This document shows, in pieces, positions 38,036-48,457 of a DNA stretch of 64,000 bases (position 1 is its first letter; every line of letters starts with the position of its first letter). Source of the stretch: Capsicum annuum. Its lineage: Eukaryota > Streptophyta > Magnoliopsida > Solanales > Solanaceae. The notes under the pieces were generated by a model that was not told the origin of the DNA, ran no database searches, and was given only the letters and a program-made list of their open reading frames with translations. A program made the position numbers and the translations under genes. The stretch covers positions 126,301,944-126,365,943 of the forward strand of contig NC_061118.1 of NCBI RefSeq assembly GCF_002878395.1, in the 5' to 3' direction.

Positions 38036-39188
38036 TTAGGAAAGAGTATTACCTTCGGCTACATCCGAATTTTCAGAGAAGAGGTGAGGGTACTTGGCTC
38101 GCATATCTGCTTCTGCTTCGCAAGTGGCACCCTCAACAGACTGGTTCCACCAAAGGAATTTGATCAAGGGAACTTCCTTATTCCTTAGTCTACGGATCTG
38201 GTGATCTAAAATCTCAATTAGTACCTCTTCATAATAAAGGTTGTTCTGAATTTTTGAGCTGTCTAAGGGAACTACGATAGTAGAGTCACTAATGCACTTC
38301 TTAACCATAGAAACGTGGAATACAGGATGAACGACTGACAGGTCTGTGGCAAGCTCAAGCTCATAAGCTACTTCCCAACATAAATAAAAATTCTGAATGG
38401 GCCAACATACTGGGGACTAAGTTTTCTCTTCTTGCCAAATCTCTTCACCCTTTTCATGGGTGAAATCTTCAAATATACTAAATCACCAACCTCAAATTCG
38501 ATGCCCCTTCTTCTTACATCCGTATATGATTTCTGATGACTCTAGCTATTTTTAATCTTGTTCTAATCAACTTAATTTTGTCCATATCTTCAAACACTAC
38601 ATCAGGTCCAAGCAAGGTAGCCTCACCCACTACAAACCAACCTATAGGTGATCTATATCTCCTCCCATAAAGAGCTTCAAATGGGGCCATTAAAATGCTA
38701 TAATGATAATTGTTATTATAAGAAAACTCAATTAATGGGAAATGCTCATCCCAACTATCCTTGAATTCAAAAGCACATGCCCTCAACATATCTTCTAGAG
38801 TTTGGATGGTCTTCTCTTCCTGACCATCTATCTGCGGGTGAAAAGCTAAACTGATATGAACTTGGGTACCAAGAACCTTCTGAAAAGCTTTCCAAAACTG
38901 TGAAGTAAACTGAGTACCCCTATCTATGATGATAAACAAGGGAACTCCATGCAATCTGACTAACTCTAGGACATATAGATTAGCATAATCCTCTTCTGTG
39001 TAAGATGTTTTAACTGATCAAAAATACGCTGACTTAGTCAATCTGTCTATAATAACCCAAATCGAATCATGATGACAGCGCGAATGGGGTAAACCTATCA
39101 CAAAATCTATATTCACCTCTTCCCACTTCTAAGTAGGACTACTGAACTCTTGCCAAATACCACTAGGTCTTTAGAGCTCTACCTTAAC
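38036..39188 (-). pseudogene. R8 integrase and chromodomain
   Basis: Catalyses insertion of element cDNA; the chromodomain may direct it to particular chromatin. On the minus strand a stop (TAG) replaces Trp just before KWEEVNIDFV (first catalytic Asp). SIWVIIDRLTKSA follows, then a stop, then HGVPLFIIIDRGTQF (second Asp), HPQIDGQEEKTIQTLEDML (Glu) and [19 protein letters not shown]. The three catalytic residues are all still present. A frame break near 38510 precedes the GPY/F region. The last 91 codons (38036-38308) give an open chromodomain (LIEILDHQIRRLRNKEVPL, then SVEGATCEAEADMRAKYPHLF). Only a few lesions are present, but enough to inactivate. Confidence 0.9.
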
Positions 39189-39389
39189 CTATTGAAAAGC
39201 TTCACACTTAGCTACAAACTCTGCTATATCTCTTTTCATACCACTCCACCAATAGATTTCCTGTAAGTCGCGGTACATCTTGGTAGAACCTAGATGAATA
39301 GAATACTGCGCAACATGCACTTCTACCATAATCCGATGCCTTAAATTATCAACACATGGCATACACAATCTACTTTGGTGATTCAACAC
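39189..39389 (-). pseudogene. R8 H2C2 zinc-finger segment of Pol
   Basis: Minus strand: RLCMPCVDNLRHRIMVEVH, then YSIHLGSTKMYRDLQEIYWW, then MKRDIAEFVAKCEAFQ. The two His and the first Cys of the H2C2 finger are present; the final Cys of the usual KCxxC is Phe. This finger normally precedes the integrase core, and here it sits in the expected place between RNase H and integrase. Confidence 0.85.
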
Positions 39390-39539
39390 ACCATCAGCCC
39401 CTTGAGAGAAAATCTCTACTTTTTGTATTTCACTAACTCTTTCAGTTTGACCAAACTAGAATCCATATCTTGCTTCTCCTTAAATTTCAAAACTAGGGAA
39501 GATTTAGAACTACTATGAACCCAAATATAACCTTCAGCT

Positions 39540-40990
39540 GAATCAACTAACCTAACATCCAATCTAGACAAACTATGATCTTCTCAAGCTAACTCTTTCT
39601 TATCATTCTCAACATAAGCAACACTGCCCATAGACAACCTACTAAGAGCATCTGCCACTACATTAGCCTTGCTCGGATGATACAATACACTCATATCATA
39701 GTCCTTTAACAACTCTAATCACATTCTCTGATGGAGATTTAACTTCCTCTACATAAACACATATTGCAAGGTTTTGTGGTCCGTGAACATATAAACATAT
39801 GCACACCATATAGATAATGTCTCCATATTTTCAAAGAAAATACCACAGAAGCTAATTTGTGTTCATGGGTTGGGTAATTCTTTTCATGAGGCTTCAATTG
39901 TCTAGAGGCATAGGCTATGACATTATCTTTTTGCATCAACACATAACCCAACCCAACTTTTGAGGCATCATAATAAATAACAAAGCCATCTGTACCATCA
40001 GGTAATGCAAAAACTGGGGCTAAAGTGAGTCGAGTGTTCAACTCCTGAAAACTCTTCTCGAAGGAATCTGACCATTAGAACTTAATTTTCTTTTGGGTTA
40101 ATCAAGACATAAGAGATACAATATATGAGGGAACTTCAACAAAATGGTGGTAGTAACCAGCTAGACCTAAAAAACTTCTAATATTTGTCGAAGAGATAGG
40201 TCTTGGCCAATTTTTTAAAGCTTCTATCTTTTGGGGATCAATTCTATTACCATCGGCGGAAACAATATGACAAAGGAAGGCTACTGATCTTAGCCAAAAT
40301 TTACACTTGTTGAATTTGGTAAACAATTGATGATCTCTAAGAGTTTAGAAGACAATTCTAAGATGGTATGCATGGTCATCCTCGCCATGGGAGTACACAG
40401 GGATATCATCTATGAATACTATGACAAACATATCTAGATACTGTTTGAACACTAAATTCATGAGGTCTATGAAAGCTGCTGGGGCATTAGTTAGCCTGAA
40501 AGACATGACTAGAAACTTAAAATGACCATAACGGGTTCTAAAAGCTATCTTTGTAATATCACATTCCCTTACTTTAAGCTGATGATAGCTGGATCTAGGG
40601 TATATCTTTGAGAAATAACTTGCACCTTATAATTGATCAAAAAGGTTATCAATTCTAGGAAGAGGATATTTGTTCTTAATTGTAACTTTATTCTACTGAC
40701 GGTAGTCGATGCACATGCGCAAAGAACCATCTTTCTTTTGCACGAATAGAAAAGGAGTGCCCCAGTGAGAAATACTAGACCTTACGAAACCTTTATATAA
40801 AAGATCCTTGAGTTGCTGTTTTAACTCCTTAAGCTCTGCGGGAGCCATATGATATGGAGAAATAGAAATAGGCTGAGTATCTGGGAGAAGGTCAATACCA
40901 AATTTTATTTTCCTATCGGGAGGTACCCCTGGGAGATCTTCTAGGTAAGCATAGGAAATTCATTTACTATATCGACTGATTGAACTATTG
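39540..40990 (-). pseudogene. R8 reverse transcriptase and RNase H
   Basis: Copies element RNA into DNA and removes the RNA strand. On the minus strand RT begins after a NEFP linker (about 40960) with an LPGVPP-like stretch, then [41 protein letters not shown] and PRIDNLFDQL followed by a stop (TAA at 40627-40629) where Gln is usual. The catalytic site [15 protein letters not shown] (about 40397-40440) keeps both Asp. RT connection [16 protein letters not shown] and [16 protein letters not shown] follow, then RNase [39 protein letters not shown] and [10 protein letters not shown]. Further stops and shifts separate these blocks. Confidence 0.88.
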
Positions 40991-41480
40991 GAGTCTCAGA
41001 CTTAGTGTCTTTAACTCGAATTAGGTGATAGATACAACCTTTGGAAAGCAAATTTCTGGCCTTAAGGTAAGATATGAAATAACTCTTGGGAGAAACTGAA
41101 TTACCTGACCTCTCAAAGACTGGCTCATCTGGAAACTGAAACATCACTACTCGGGTGTGGCAATCTATAGAAGCATAACAGGTATGAATCCAATCCATAC
41201 CCAGAATAAGATCAAAATCAGCCATGTCTAACTCTATCAGGTCTTCTAATATGAATTTATAAAGGACAGTGATAGGACATTTTTTATAAATCTATTTGGA
41301 AACAATTGACTCACTTACTGGAGTACAAACCAAGAAAGGCTCAGGGATCTTTTCAAAACTTATCTCAAAATTTATAGCAACTAATGGGGTCATATAAGAG
41401 AAACTCTACCCAGGGTCTAACAATACATAAACATCAAAATGAAAGATACGAAGCATACTAGGAACAACATCTGTAGAATC
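40941..41480 (-). pseudogene. R8 aspartic protease, C-terminal part, and linker to RT
   Basis: Processes the Gag-Pol polyprotein. On the minus strand, LLDPG-like active-site sequence (about 41425) appears with a stop beside it. After a decayed middle comes a clean frame at 40941-41225: FDLILGMDWIHTCYASIDCHTRVVMFQFPDEPV, then SYLKARNLLSKGCIYHLIRVKD and SVDIVNEFP. This is the standard PR-to-RT linker of the group. RT follows without a gap. Confidence 0.85.
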
Positions 41481-41559
41481 CTCCTGCTCATGGTGGGATG
41501 GTAAAGAAATAAACTAATTCTGGCACAGACTACCACAGATACTAGATAAAGTCCCCTCA

Positions 41560-42687
41560 AGAGGAGTTGGGCGACCTAAACGAGCTGGTGCACTATTAGT
41601 CTGAATCTGGGGACGAACATCTCTATTTCCTCACCTAGCATGTGGGCACTCTTTGATTCTGTGACCCTCCTGGCCATAACCATAACAACTTTTCTGACCC
41701 CATAAATATTTACCTCTATGATTCTTACCGTAATTAGCACATGGGGATGGATTAGGATTCCCACTCATACTAATTTGAGATCTAGACATTGAAGACTTAC
41801 CCCACTGGTTTTGCCTATTTCTAGGTGCAGGAGCACTAGCTAAAGAAGGCGCAGGCATGGATGAACGATTCTAAAACTGCAAATGATTACATCCTCCATA
41901 CCTGCTCTGATCATAATCAAACTACCCTATTGTAGCCCTCTTACTTACCCTCTCTCTCTCTCTCATTCATCTTCTCTACATCAATCTACTGAGAATGCAT
42001 CATCAATTTTGAAATATCTATATCTCTATTAAGTATAGCTTTCCTACACTCCTTAACCACCAAACTAGACACACCAGTCATAAACTTAATTATGCTTAAC
42101 GTAGGGTAAGCCATCTGTGCAAGGGCATACTTAGATAACTAATTGAACTTGAGGTAATACACTTTCACTATCATAGAGCCTAGCCTCAGGTTTAGGAACT
42201 CTTCTATCTTAGCTCCCCTCATCTCAAGTGAGAAGAACTTGTCTAGGAAAACATCCTAAAATGCCTGCCAAGTCATGGGAGCTGCATCCTCCCCTCTACT
42301 CTTCTTCCGCATTACCATCCAATCATAAGCAATATCCTTTAGTCTATAGGATTCCAATTCAACACTCTCCTCTTCCAAAATATACATAATCTTAGTGATC
42401 TTCTTCACCTCATCTAGATAAAGTTGTGGGTCCTCATCTGTCTTCGACCCAAAAAATTCTGGCGAACTTATTCTCATAAAATCTCTAATTTTGGATGCAG
42501 CTAAGTCCTTATCTTGCTGAGGTGGAGCTTCAGCCTAATAGTTACCCAGCATATTTACTATTATAGCTTGGGCTAGCACCTAAAAAATAGCCCAAAACTT
42601 CACATGTGACACATTCTCATTCAAAGGATCAACAAGATGGGGTTGTTGGTTGTCATATCTACAAGTATTAGCTCTGTAAGAAGGCAT
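41560..42687 (-). pseudogene. R8 gag with degenerate zinc knuckle
   Basis: Nucleocapsid/capsid precursor. The minus-strand ATG at 42687 opens MPSYRANTCRY. MRISSPEFFGSKTDEDPQLYLDEVKKITKI and YRLKDIAYDWMVM follow at 42256-42477, then decayed F-xFLDKFF, SLRxEMRG, VYYLKFN-L, KFMTGVSSLVVKE and KAILNRDIDISKLMMHS blocks down to about 41940. A basic/Pro-rich spacer leads to a zinc knuckle CYGYGQEGHRIKEC at about 41650-41690, where the second Cys of CX2C is Tyr. Stops and frame changes interrupt it. The PBS lies about 200 bp upstream of the ATG. Confidence 0.85.
41951..41964 (-). repeat. (TC)7 microsatellite in R8 gag
   Basis: A run of TC dinucleotides in the region encoding the basic linker of Gag. 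Its length in other copies could vary. Confidence 0.9.
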
Positions 42688-42881
42688 ATTCTATTATAAA
42701 AGAGCATGATTTAATAGCAGATAGAGATAGCTGTAAGCACGATGGATTATGAAAGAAAGAGAGGATTTTTTTCCTAAAATTCATCATAGCCTCTTGCTCA
42801 TAGAAGTGGCGTGCTTCACACCGATGATCAAGACTCTACAAAACACGGCTTGTCTTACTCCCTGGGACTTCTCAAACCTTA

Positions 42882-42894
42882 GGATCTGATACCA
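42882..42894 (-). other. R8 primer binding site (initiator tRNA-Met type)
   Basis: Minus strand TGGTATCAGATCC, four bases inside the 5' LTR. It matches TGGTATCAGAGCC at 12 of 13 positions. Confidence 0.85.
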
Positions 42895-42898
42895 AGAA

Positions 42899-45158
42899 TG
42901 TAATGCCCTAAAATCTTATTCCTGAGACACCACACAGTGCTCTGAACTACAAGTAATCATGAGCAAACCCTGGCTGCCTTTTCTAAATTTGAATCTCAAA
43001 ATAGGGAAATATAGATAAAAAATCATAATATATGCAAAAAACTATCTGAATCTTCTGAGTATATCTGAATCATACTAAATCTCAAAAGTCTAATAAAACA
43101 AATGCTAAAGATCTGAATACTAACTCAAAGGTCTAAATCTAAATCTAATAGTCTGACTTGCCTCTACTATTTGAATCTAGAGAGTCGCTGGGACAGGACC
43201 CAGCTGAATCAACTTTCTAAAATTAGTAAATACATATCTATTAGAAACTTGAAAATCTGAATAACTAAGCCCTCGAACTTTGAGGACTCAACAACTGCAA
43301 GGATGTGGATAAGATGCTCAAAGATCAATCATGTTATTGAGACTGAGTACTTGAACCTACATTAAGAAACAATGTAGTACATAGATATATATTTTGATTA
43401 TTACTTTGAGGATGTACTGAGTATATGAAGGTGTATTCAATAAGTAAATAATATCATCACAGTTTATAAGATTGTGCATGCTAAATGTAAATGACTCCCA
43501 TAAGCTTGAGTAATCTAAAATATGAGAGTAAAATCATGAATAACAAAGCATTTAATATAAATCTCGTGTGTCATCACACATAGTCTTCAATCTGTATTTC
43601 TGTACTATTTCTCAAATTACATAGGTTAAGTGAAGTCTAAAAACTTATTTTGTATATCTTAAGGCTTCAAATTAATAAACTATTTAAGGGTAGGGGACAT
43701 CTTTTGGGAGGTTCTTCTAACAGATATGTACACAATATAAGGATCCATACTTTCCCTCGACTAGCCCACGTAAGGTTAGAGTTGTTCTACCCTTGCCATC
43801 GGAATAGAACAATCTCATCTCAGTGATCACAGTCTCAGTCATCCACGTAAGAGTGGGAATAATCTAAACCTACATTGGCATATAGTTCTGGGGTATAAAA
43901 CCGTAGTAACTTACCCATCTCGGTGCTAAATACTACTCCCAATTTGATTCTCAAAATCTTAAAAAATCCACTTTAAAATTTAGATAAAGGTTTATAGAAA
44001 GCTAACTATGTTTTACTTTTGTTTAAATCTCAAGTCTTTCTGAAATAAAGTGGAGTCATTATCTAAAATCTGAAAATAATCTAGTCATGGGGTGCTTTTA
44101 GCACAAACAATATTGAAACAACAATCTTTAAATGAGGTCCAATTATCCAAGCATCAATCTTATCTTAAAACATCTCAAAATTCATACTTGCTAATGTAAA
44201 AATTCATAAATCATCTTGAAATCTGAAAAATTACTGCACAAGGCATTGAAATATGAATAAAGTCACATAATTCAACTTCTAAGTCATGGGAAATCACATA
44301 ATCTTGCAAATAATGATAATGGGTATAAACCCTAACTTTATATTCATGGTAAATCCTATAAAATCAAATAACTTTTGTAATTAAAAGCAAGTTTTGGGCA
44401 CAAGGATAAAAGATTTATAATTGTTAAAACACAACATACCTTGGATGATGAAATAGATGAACAAGTTTTCTTTTGAAACTCTATTTGTGTTCTTGAAGGA
44501 GGATTCTATAAGCTCTTGAATTGGAAACCTTGAATCTTGAAAAAATTTAGAAAAACAATGGTGGAATCTTGGAGTTCTTGGAGTTGAGTTTTTAAAGCTT
44601 AGGGTTTTTAATTTGATTGAAATTGATGAAAATAAGCCTAATGTGGTTACAATAGGTTTTGACCTTGTGTTTGGGCAGAATAAGAGTGGGGGAAATTGAC
44701 TTAATTACCCCTTTGGACATGGATCTTTATTGACTGAAATAAGAATATACCCAGCGACGCACAGGCCGACTTCCCGCATTTATAGTACCGATGCGATCTT
44801 GATGCGCCGCGTGGAGTTTGTGTTTGTTCACTGGAATTTGCATCTGATGATGAGATAAAGATTGGTCGACACGATGGATGATGAGACACATTGTATTTGC
44901 ATCAACTCACTATTTTCAACATCCAAACAAGCTTCTAACGAGGTCCAAAAAATTTAAAATTCGTGCAAGAACACCCATTGAGCTCCCTGATCATGATTCA
45001 ACTCAAAAATTGGCATTTTAAGGCCTTAAGGGTGAAAATAAAACCATCGAAATGTCATGGATAAAAATGTAACTAAGTGCTCATACTTAGCTAGAATTTT
45101 CTATGTTAATGACTTCTTTTGGCATACAATAAAAGACTAGGATTTGATGGGTCTTACA
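42899..45158 (-). repeat. R8 5' LTR
   Basis: 2260 bp, minus strand TGTAAGACCCATCAAATC (45158) to GGGCATTACA (42899). It aligns along its length with 35572-37826. PBS and gag follow on the inner side. Confidence 0.9.
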
Positions 45159-46112
45159 CTCTTTTAGAAATTATAAAGTCACTTATCAGGGTGGAAACAA
45201 AAAAAAAAGAATCTGAAACAACCTTGTGACCAAGAGTAAAATACACAACAACAAATAGGGTCACAAAGACAGAGAGGACCTTAGACAAAATAAATAATAC
45301 ACACAATGAAAAGAGAGTTTTAACATACCAGTGTCAGCATCAGGAGATCTCTCAGACTCAAAAAGGATAGTGAAGTCATTGAGATGATCCCGACCACTGT
45401 ATGAGCTAGAAGCAATACTCCTTGGTGCTAGAGCTAGAGAAGTGGTAACTAGTGTCCTATTTTACCAAGTGGTAATCATTATGGGCCACTCCTATTACAT
45501 ATGACCGAATTAACCATAATTAAAACAATGATTCCTCGCTTCTTCGCAACACCCATGGTGCGACCGACCATAAAATCTATAAGAAGGATAGAATGGTGTG
45601 GATTGGGTTCCACCTTCCCGAGATTGGGCACCTTTGCCCAGAATGCTTTCCTAAATAGAAGAGTTTTGTCTCCCAATAAATTTAGATGGGTAGAAATAAC
45701 CATAGAATAGGAGTTAAGACCCACCTAACTCTTCTTCTTGGATCAATTACCACCATACCGCTGGCCTTTTTTTATTTGGAAAATTGGGACCTATTCCTTG
45801 CCTATTTCACGACCTTGCCTCATTCCTCCACATACCAATAGGACCGACGTAGAGTAATAGAGTTGCCACTATCTAGGTCAATATATTAATAGAATGTTAA
45901 ATCTTGGCATTGATAACCTCTACTTGAGGTAACTGAGAATGACTACCACCTTACAAAATAGGGTCAGTGGATACCGATGGGACTCCACAAGAAAAGCTAG
46001 AATTTGCAACCCTTGACTGGGTCTATGCCCTATGAGATGGACTAGATCCATCTATGTCTTCCTCGAGTGCAACAGGTGAGTTTCCACAAACTTCACAATG
46101 ATGTGAGGACAT
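45159..46112 (-). pseudogene. R6 second gag copy, zinc knuckle and N-terminal protease
   Basis: The minus-strand ATG at 46112 opens MSSHHCEVCGNSPVALEEDIDGSS, a Gag N-terminus like that of R5. It is followed by a stop, then SSFSCGVPSVSTDPIL and SQLPQVEVINAKI. The middle of Gag is deleted. A degraded knuckle (CFNYG-FGHM, about 45500-45540) follows, then the protease start DADTGMLKLS and a decayed active-site region up to 45159, where the R8 LTR begins. PR resumes at 35571. Frameshifts and stops are numerous. Confidence 0.75.
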
Positions 46113-46308
46113 GATCTGAAAGATGAACCTAGAGAAGATTTAGGGAAGAGTTCAAGATCATAGACTCCGTAGCCCAAACATAGAACAAGAAAGTTAAACA
46201 TTCAAAAATGCTTTGTATCCTCCTGATTAAAAGTGTGGTTCACAACACACCCATAAGCAAGATTCTACTCGACATGGTTTTATGGACACCCTATGACACT
46301 AAAACCAA

Positions 46309-46322
46309 GTGTCTGATACCAA
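46309..46322 (-). other. Second primer binding site in R6
   Basis: Minus strand TTGGTATCAGACAC, close to the initiator tRNA-Met PBS consensus. It is preceded not by a full LTR but, within about 25 bases, by RT-coding sequence of the upstream R6 segment. Confidence 0.7.
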
Positions 46323-46345
46323 TTCAACAATGCCACAGTTTGGGT

Positions 46346-47000
46346 CATGTTATGTTCGAAATAAAATCAATCCCAAACTCCATCTCCCTATTAGTAGAAA
46401 CACCAGGAAGATCCTCAGTTAATACCTCCGGAAATTCATTCACCACTAGGACAAAATGCAAAAGAGGACCCTCTGAGTTAGAATCTTTAACCTAGACTAG
46501 ACGGTAGAGACACCCCTTAGAGATCAATCTTCGAGCTCTAAGATATGATATGAACTTCCCCTTAGGAGGTAGCGAACCCCCCCTCCCCCTACTCAATAAC
46601 TAGCTTATTAAGGAATTTAAAGACAACTTTATAGGTCCAATAGTCTAGAGAAGCATAACACGAGTGCAACTAATTTATCTCCAATATGACATAGAAATAC
46701 ACCATATCTAATTCAAATAGATCCACCAGAGTTTCTTTACTAACAATAGATACCACACACACCCTATAGACATTTCTGGAAATCATAGAGTTGCTTACTT
46801 GGGTAGAAATAGAAAAAGAGTCCAAAATACAATCAGCAACAAAACCAAAATACATAGACACAAATAGTGTTACATAAAAAAGATTGGACCCCATACCAAG
46901 TAAACAATACACATCACTGGTAAAGAGTTTCAACATACTAGTCACGACATCAAGTGTTGCCTCAGATTCTTGTTGAGTAGTGAGAGCATAAATACGGTTC
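46346..47000 (-). pseudogene. R6 first protease copy and RT start
   Basis: Minus strand 46945-46670: MTSMLKLFTSDVYCLL, then an active-site region LLGMGSNLFYVTLFV (the usual DPG is changed to GMG, so catalysis is lost), DSFSISTQVSNSMISRNVYRVC and LVDLFELDMVYFYVILEI. After a gap come ISKGCLYRLV-like sequence and VNEFPEVLTEDLPGVSTNREMEFGIDF, the PR/RT linker, which ends abruptly at about 46360. The remaining RT is missing, and sequence switches to the second PBS. Confidence 0.85.
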
Positions 47001-47059
47001 CAAAGAGTGTCTGAACAAGGTGGTGGACCCTTTGATGTTAGAGTTGATAATAAAGTAAA

Positions 47060-48254
47060 TTAAACTTTGTTGAATCCTAAATCAAAATTAATAATAGGAC
47101 AGGTTTTGAGCATATCCCTGGCTGACAATAGTTGAAGCACTTGTCCATCCCTTCATCATGAAAACTTTGAGGCAATCTACCACAAAACATAAAGAGTGGA
47201 TAGCATAGAGATGACTGAGCCCCACTATACTAAGATTAGGCACTTTATGCCCTGAACATTCCGCCACCTTTGAAATGCCTGTCACCTAAGGACTTTGGGT
47301 AGGTAGCACTAGCAGTAGAATAAGATCTAGAATTGCCTCACTTTTCTTAGGCCATTTCTACCATCTCTACCACTTATTTTTTGTCCACCACCCTGCTTAG
47401 TGAACATAAATATCTTTCCTTACTTCTCCACTATCTCTGCCTTTTTTGTTCTTCTCTTTCTCTACCTGTTGCATGTACACAACTAGCCAGGAGATTTCTA
47501 TGTACTTTATTAATAAGGAAGCCTTACTCTCCAATATCAACTCTCTGGACAACTTAGAAAAAAACTTCCTTATTCTAGCGCTCATACTAGATACAATCTC
47601 CAGATCATAGCAAGATAACTGGTGAAATTTCAAGGCAAACTCCTTAACTGACATCTTAACTTGCTTTAGATTAACAAATGCTTTAGCTTTTGCTTCCCTC
47701 AAATCTTGATTAATGAAGCGGTCCAAAAAAGCATTAGAGAAATCATTCCATAGAGCTTTTCAGCGCCATTACCCCTAGTCTATTCCCATTCGTCATACCA
47801 TTAGTATGATACATCCTTCAGTTGATTGGCAGCAAGTTCCACACCCTCCACATTCCTAGCATACATGACATGAAAGATCTTTTCCATCTCATCCAGAAAG
47901 GCTTGAAAATCCTCCTCAACCCTAACACCAATAAACATACAATGGTTTAGCTTCATAAACTGGCAAACCCTTGTGGCCTCAAAAGATATAGTAACAGATG
48001 CACCACTCTCAAACTTAAAATCTACCAACTAAGCCAAAATATGGATAGACTAACGAAACTCAACATTAATTACATCATCCCAAGGAGATAGGGAAGGACT
48101 GTAGGGAACCAGCAGAATCTAGAATAATCCATAATTAGACCCCTAAACTAGGTCTGGATCCCATAAGTAGAATGGGTCCTATCAAAATTATCCTCAGTTT
48201 GGATAGAGAAGATACCATGAGCTTTAGATCATCTAGTAGGAATGATATGAAAAG
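47060..48254 (-). pseudogene. R6 first gag copy
   Basis: Minus strand from about 48254, where the expected ATG is ATT. MVDFKFESGASVTISFEATRV and CQFMKLNHCMF follow, then EEDFQAFLDEMEKIFHVMYARNVEGVELAANQLKDVSY (47801-48028). After a frame break comes 47397-47726: DRFINQDLREAKAKAFVNLKQVKMSVKEFALKFHQLSCYDLEIV, then ASLLIKYIEISWLVVYMQQVEKEK. A decayed knuckle KCFNYCQPGICS lies at about 47100-47145. Order, spacing and the upstream PBS identify it as Gag of the 5' part of R6. Non-functional. Confidence 0.82.
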
Positions 48255-48440
48255 CGAACAAATAGATATTAGAGAATAATTCAGAACCCTAGACTCTACA
48301 ACTCAAAATTAGAACATGGCATAGAAAAACATTCCTAAATGTCTCATAGCCTTCCCCTTATGAGTGTGTCAGCTTAAACATGCCTCAAAAAGACTATAAT
48401 CGACAGGGATTTGTGGACTCCCAAGTGACCATGAACCCGA

Positions 48441-48453
48441 GGCTCTAATACAA
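48441..48453 (-). other. R6 first primer binding site
   Basis: Minus strand TTGTATTAGAGCC, a degraded initiator tRNA-Met PBS, a few bases inside the end of the 5' LTR. Confidence 0.6.
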
Positions 48454-48457
48454 ATAA

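Larger units (their letters stand above)
35572..45158 (-). mobile_element. R8: full-length but disabled Ty3/gypsy chromovirus-like element
   Basis: A 9587-bp element with 5' LTR 42899-45158, PBS, gag, zinc knuckle, PR, RT, RNase H, H2C2 finger, integrase, chromodomain, purine tract and 3' LTR 35572-37826, all antisense. It splits the PR of R6. The flanking 5-mers are CTTCT (35567-35571) and CTCTT (45159-45163), not a clean duplication. By eye, the LTRs differ at about 19 of the first 156 bases, so it is old. It is the closest thing here to a complete coding element, and its LTRs resemble those of R7. Confidence 0.9.

Noticed and set aside
35567..45163. Five-base target duplication for R8
   Set aside because: The flanks CTTCT and CTCTT match at only three of five positions, so I do not call it.
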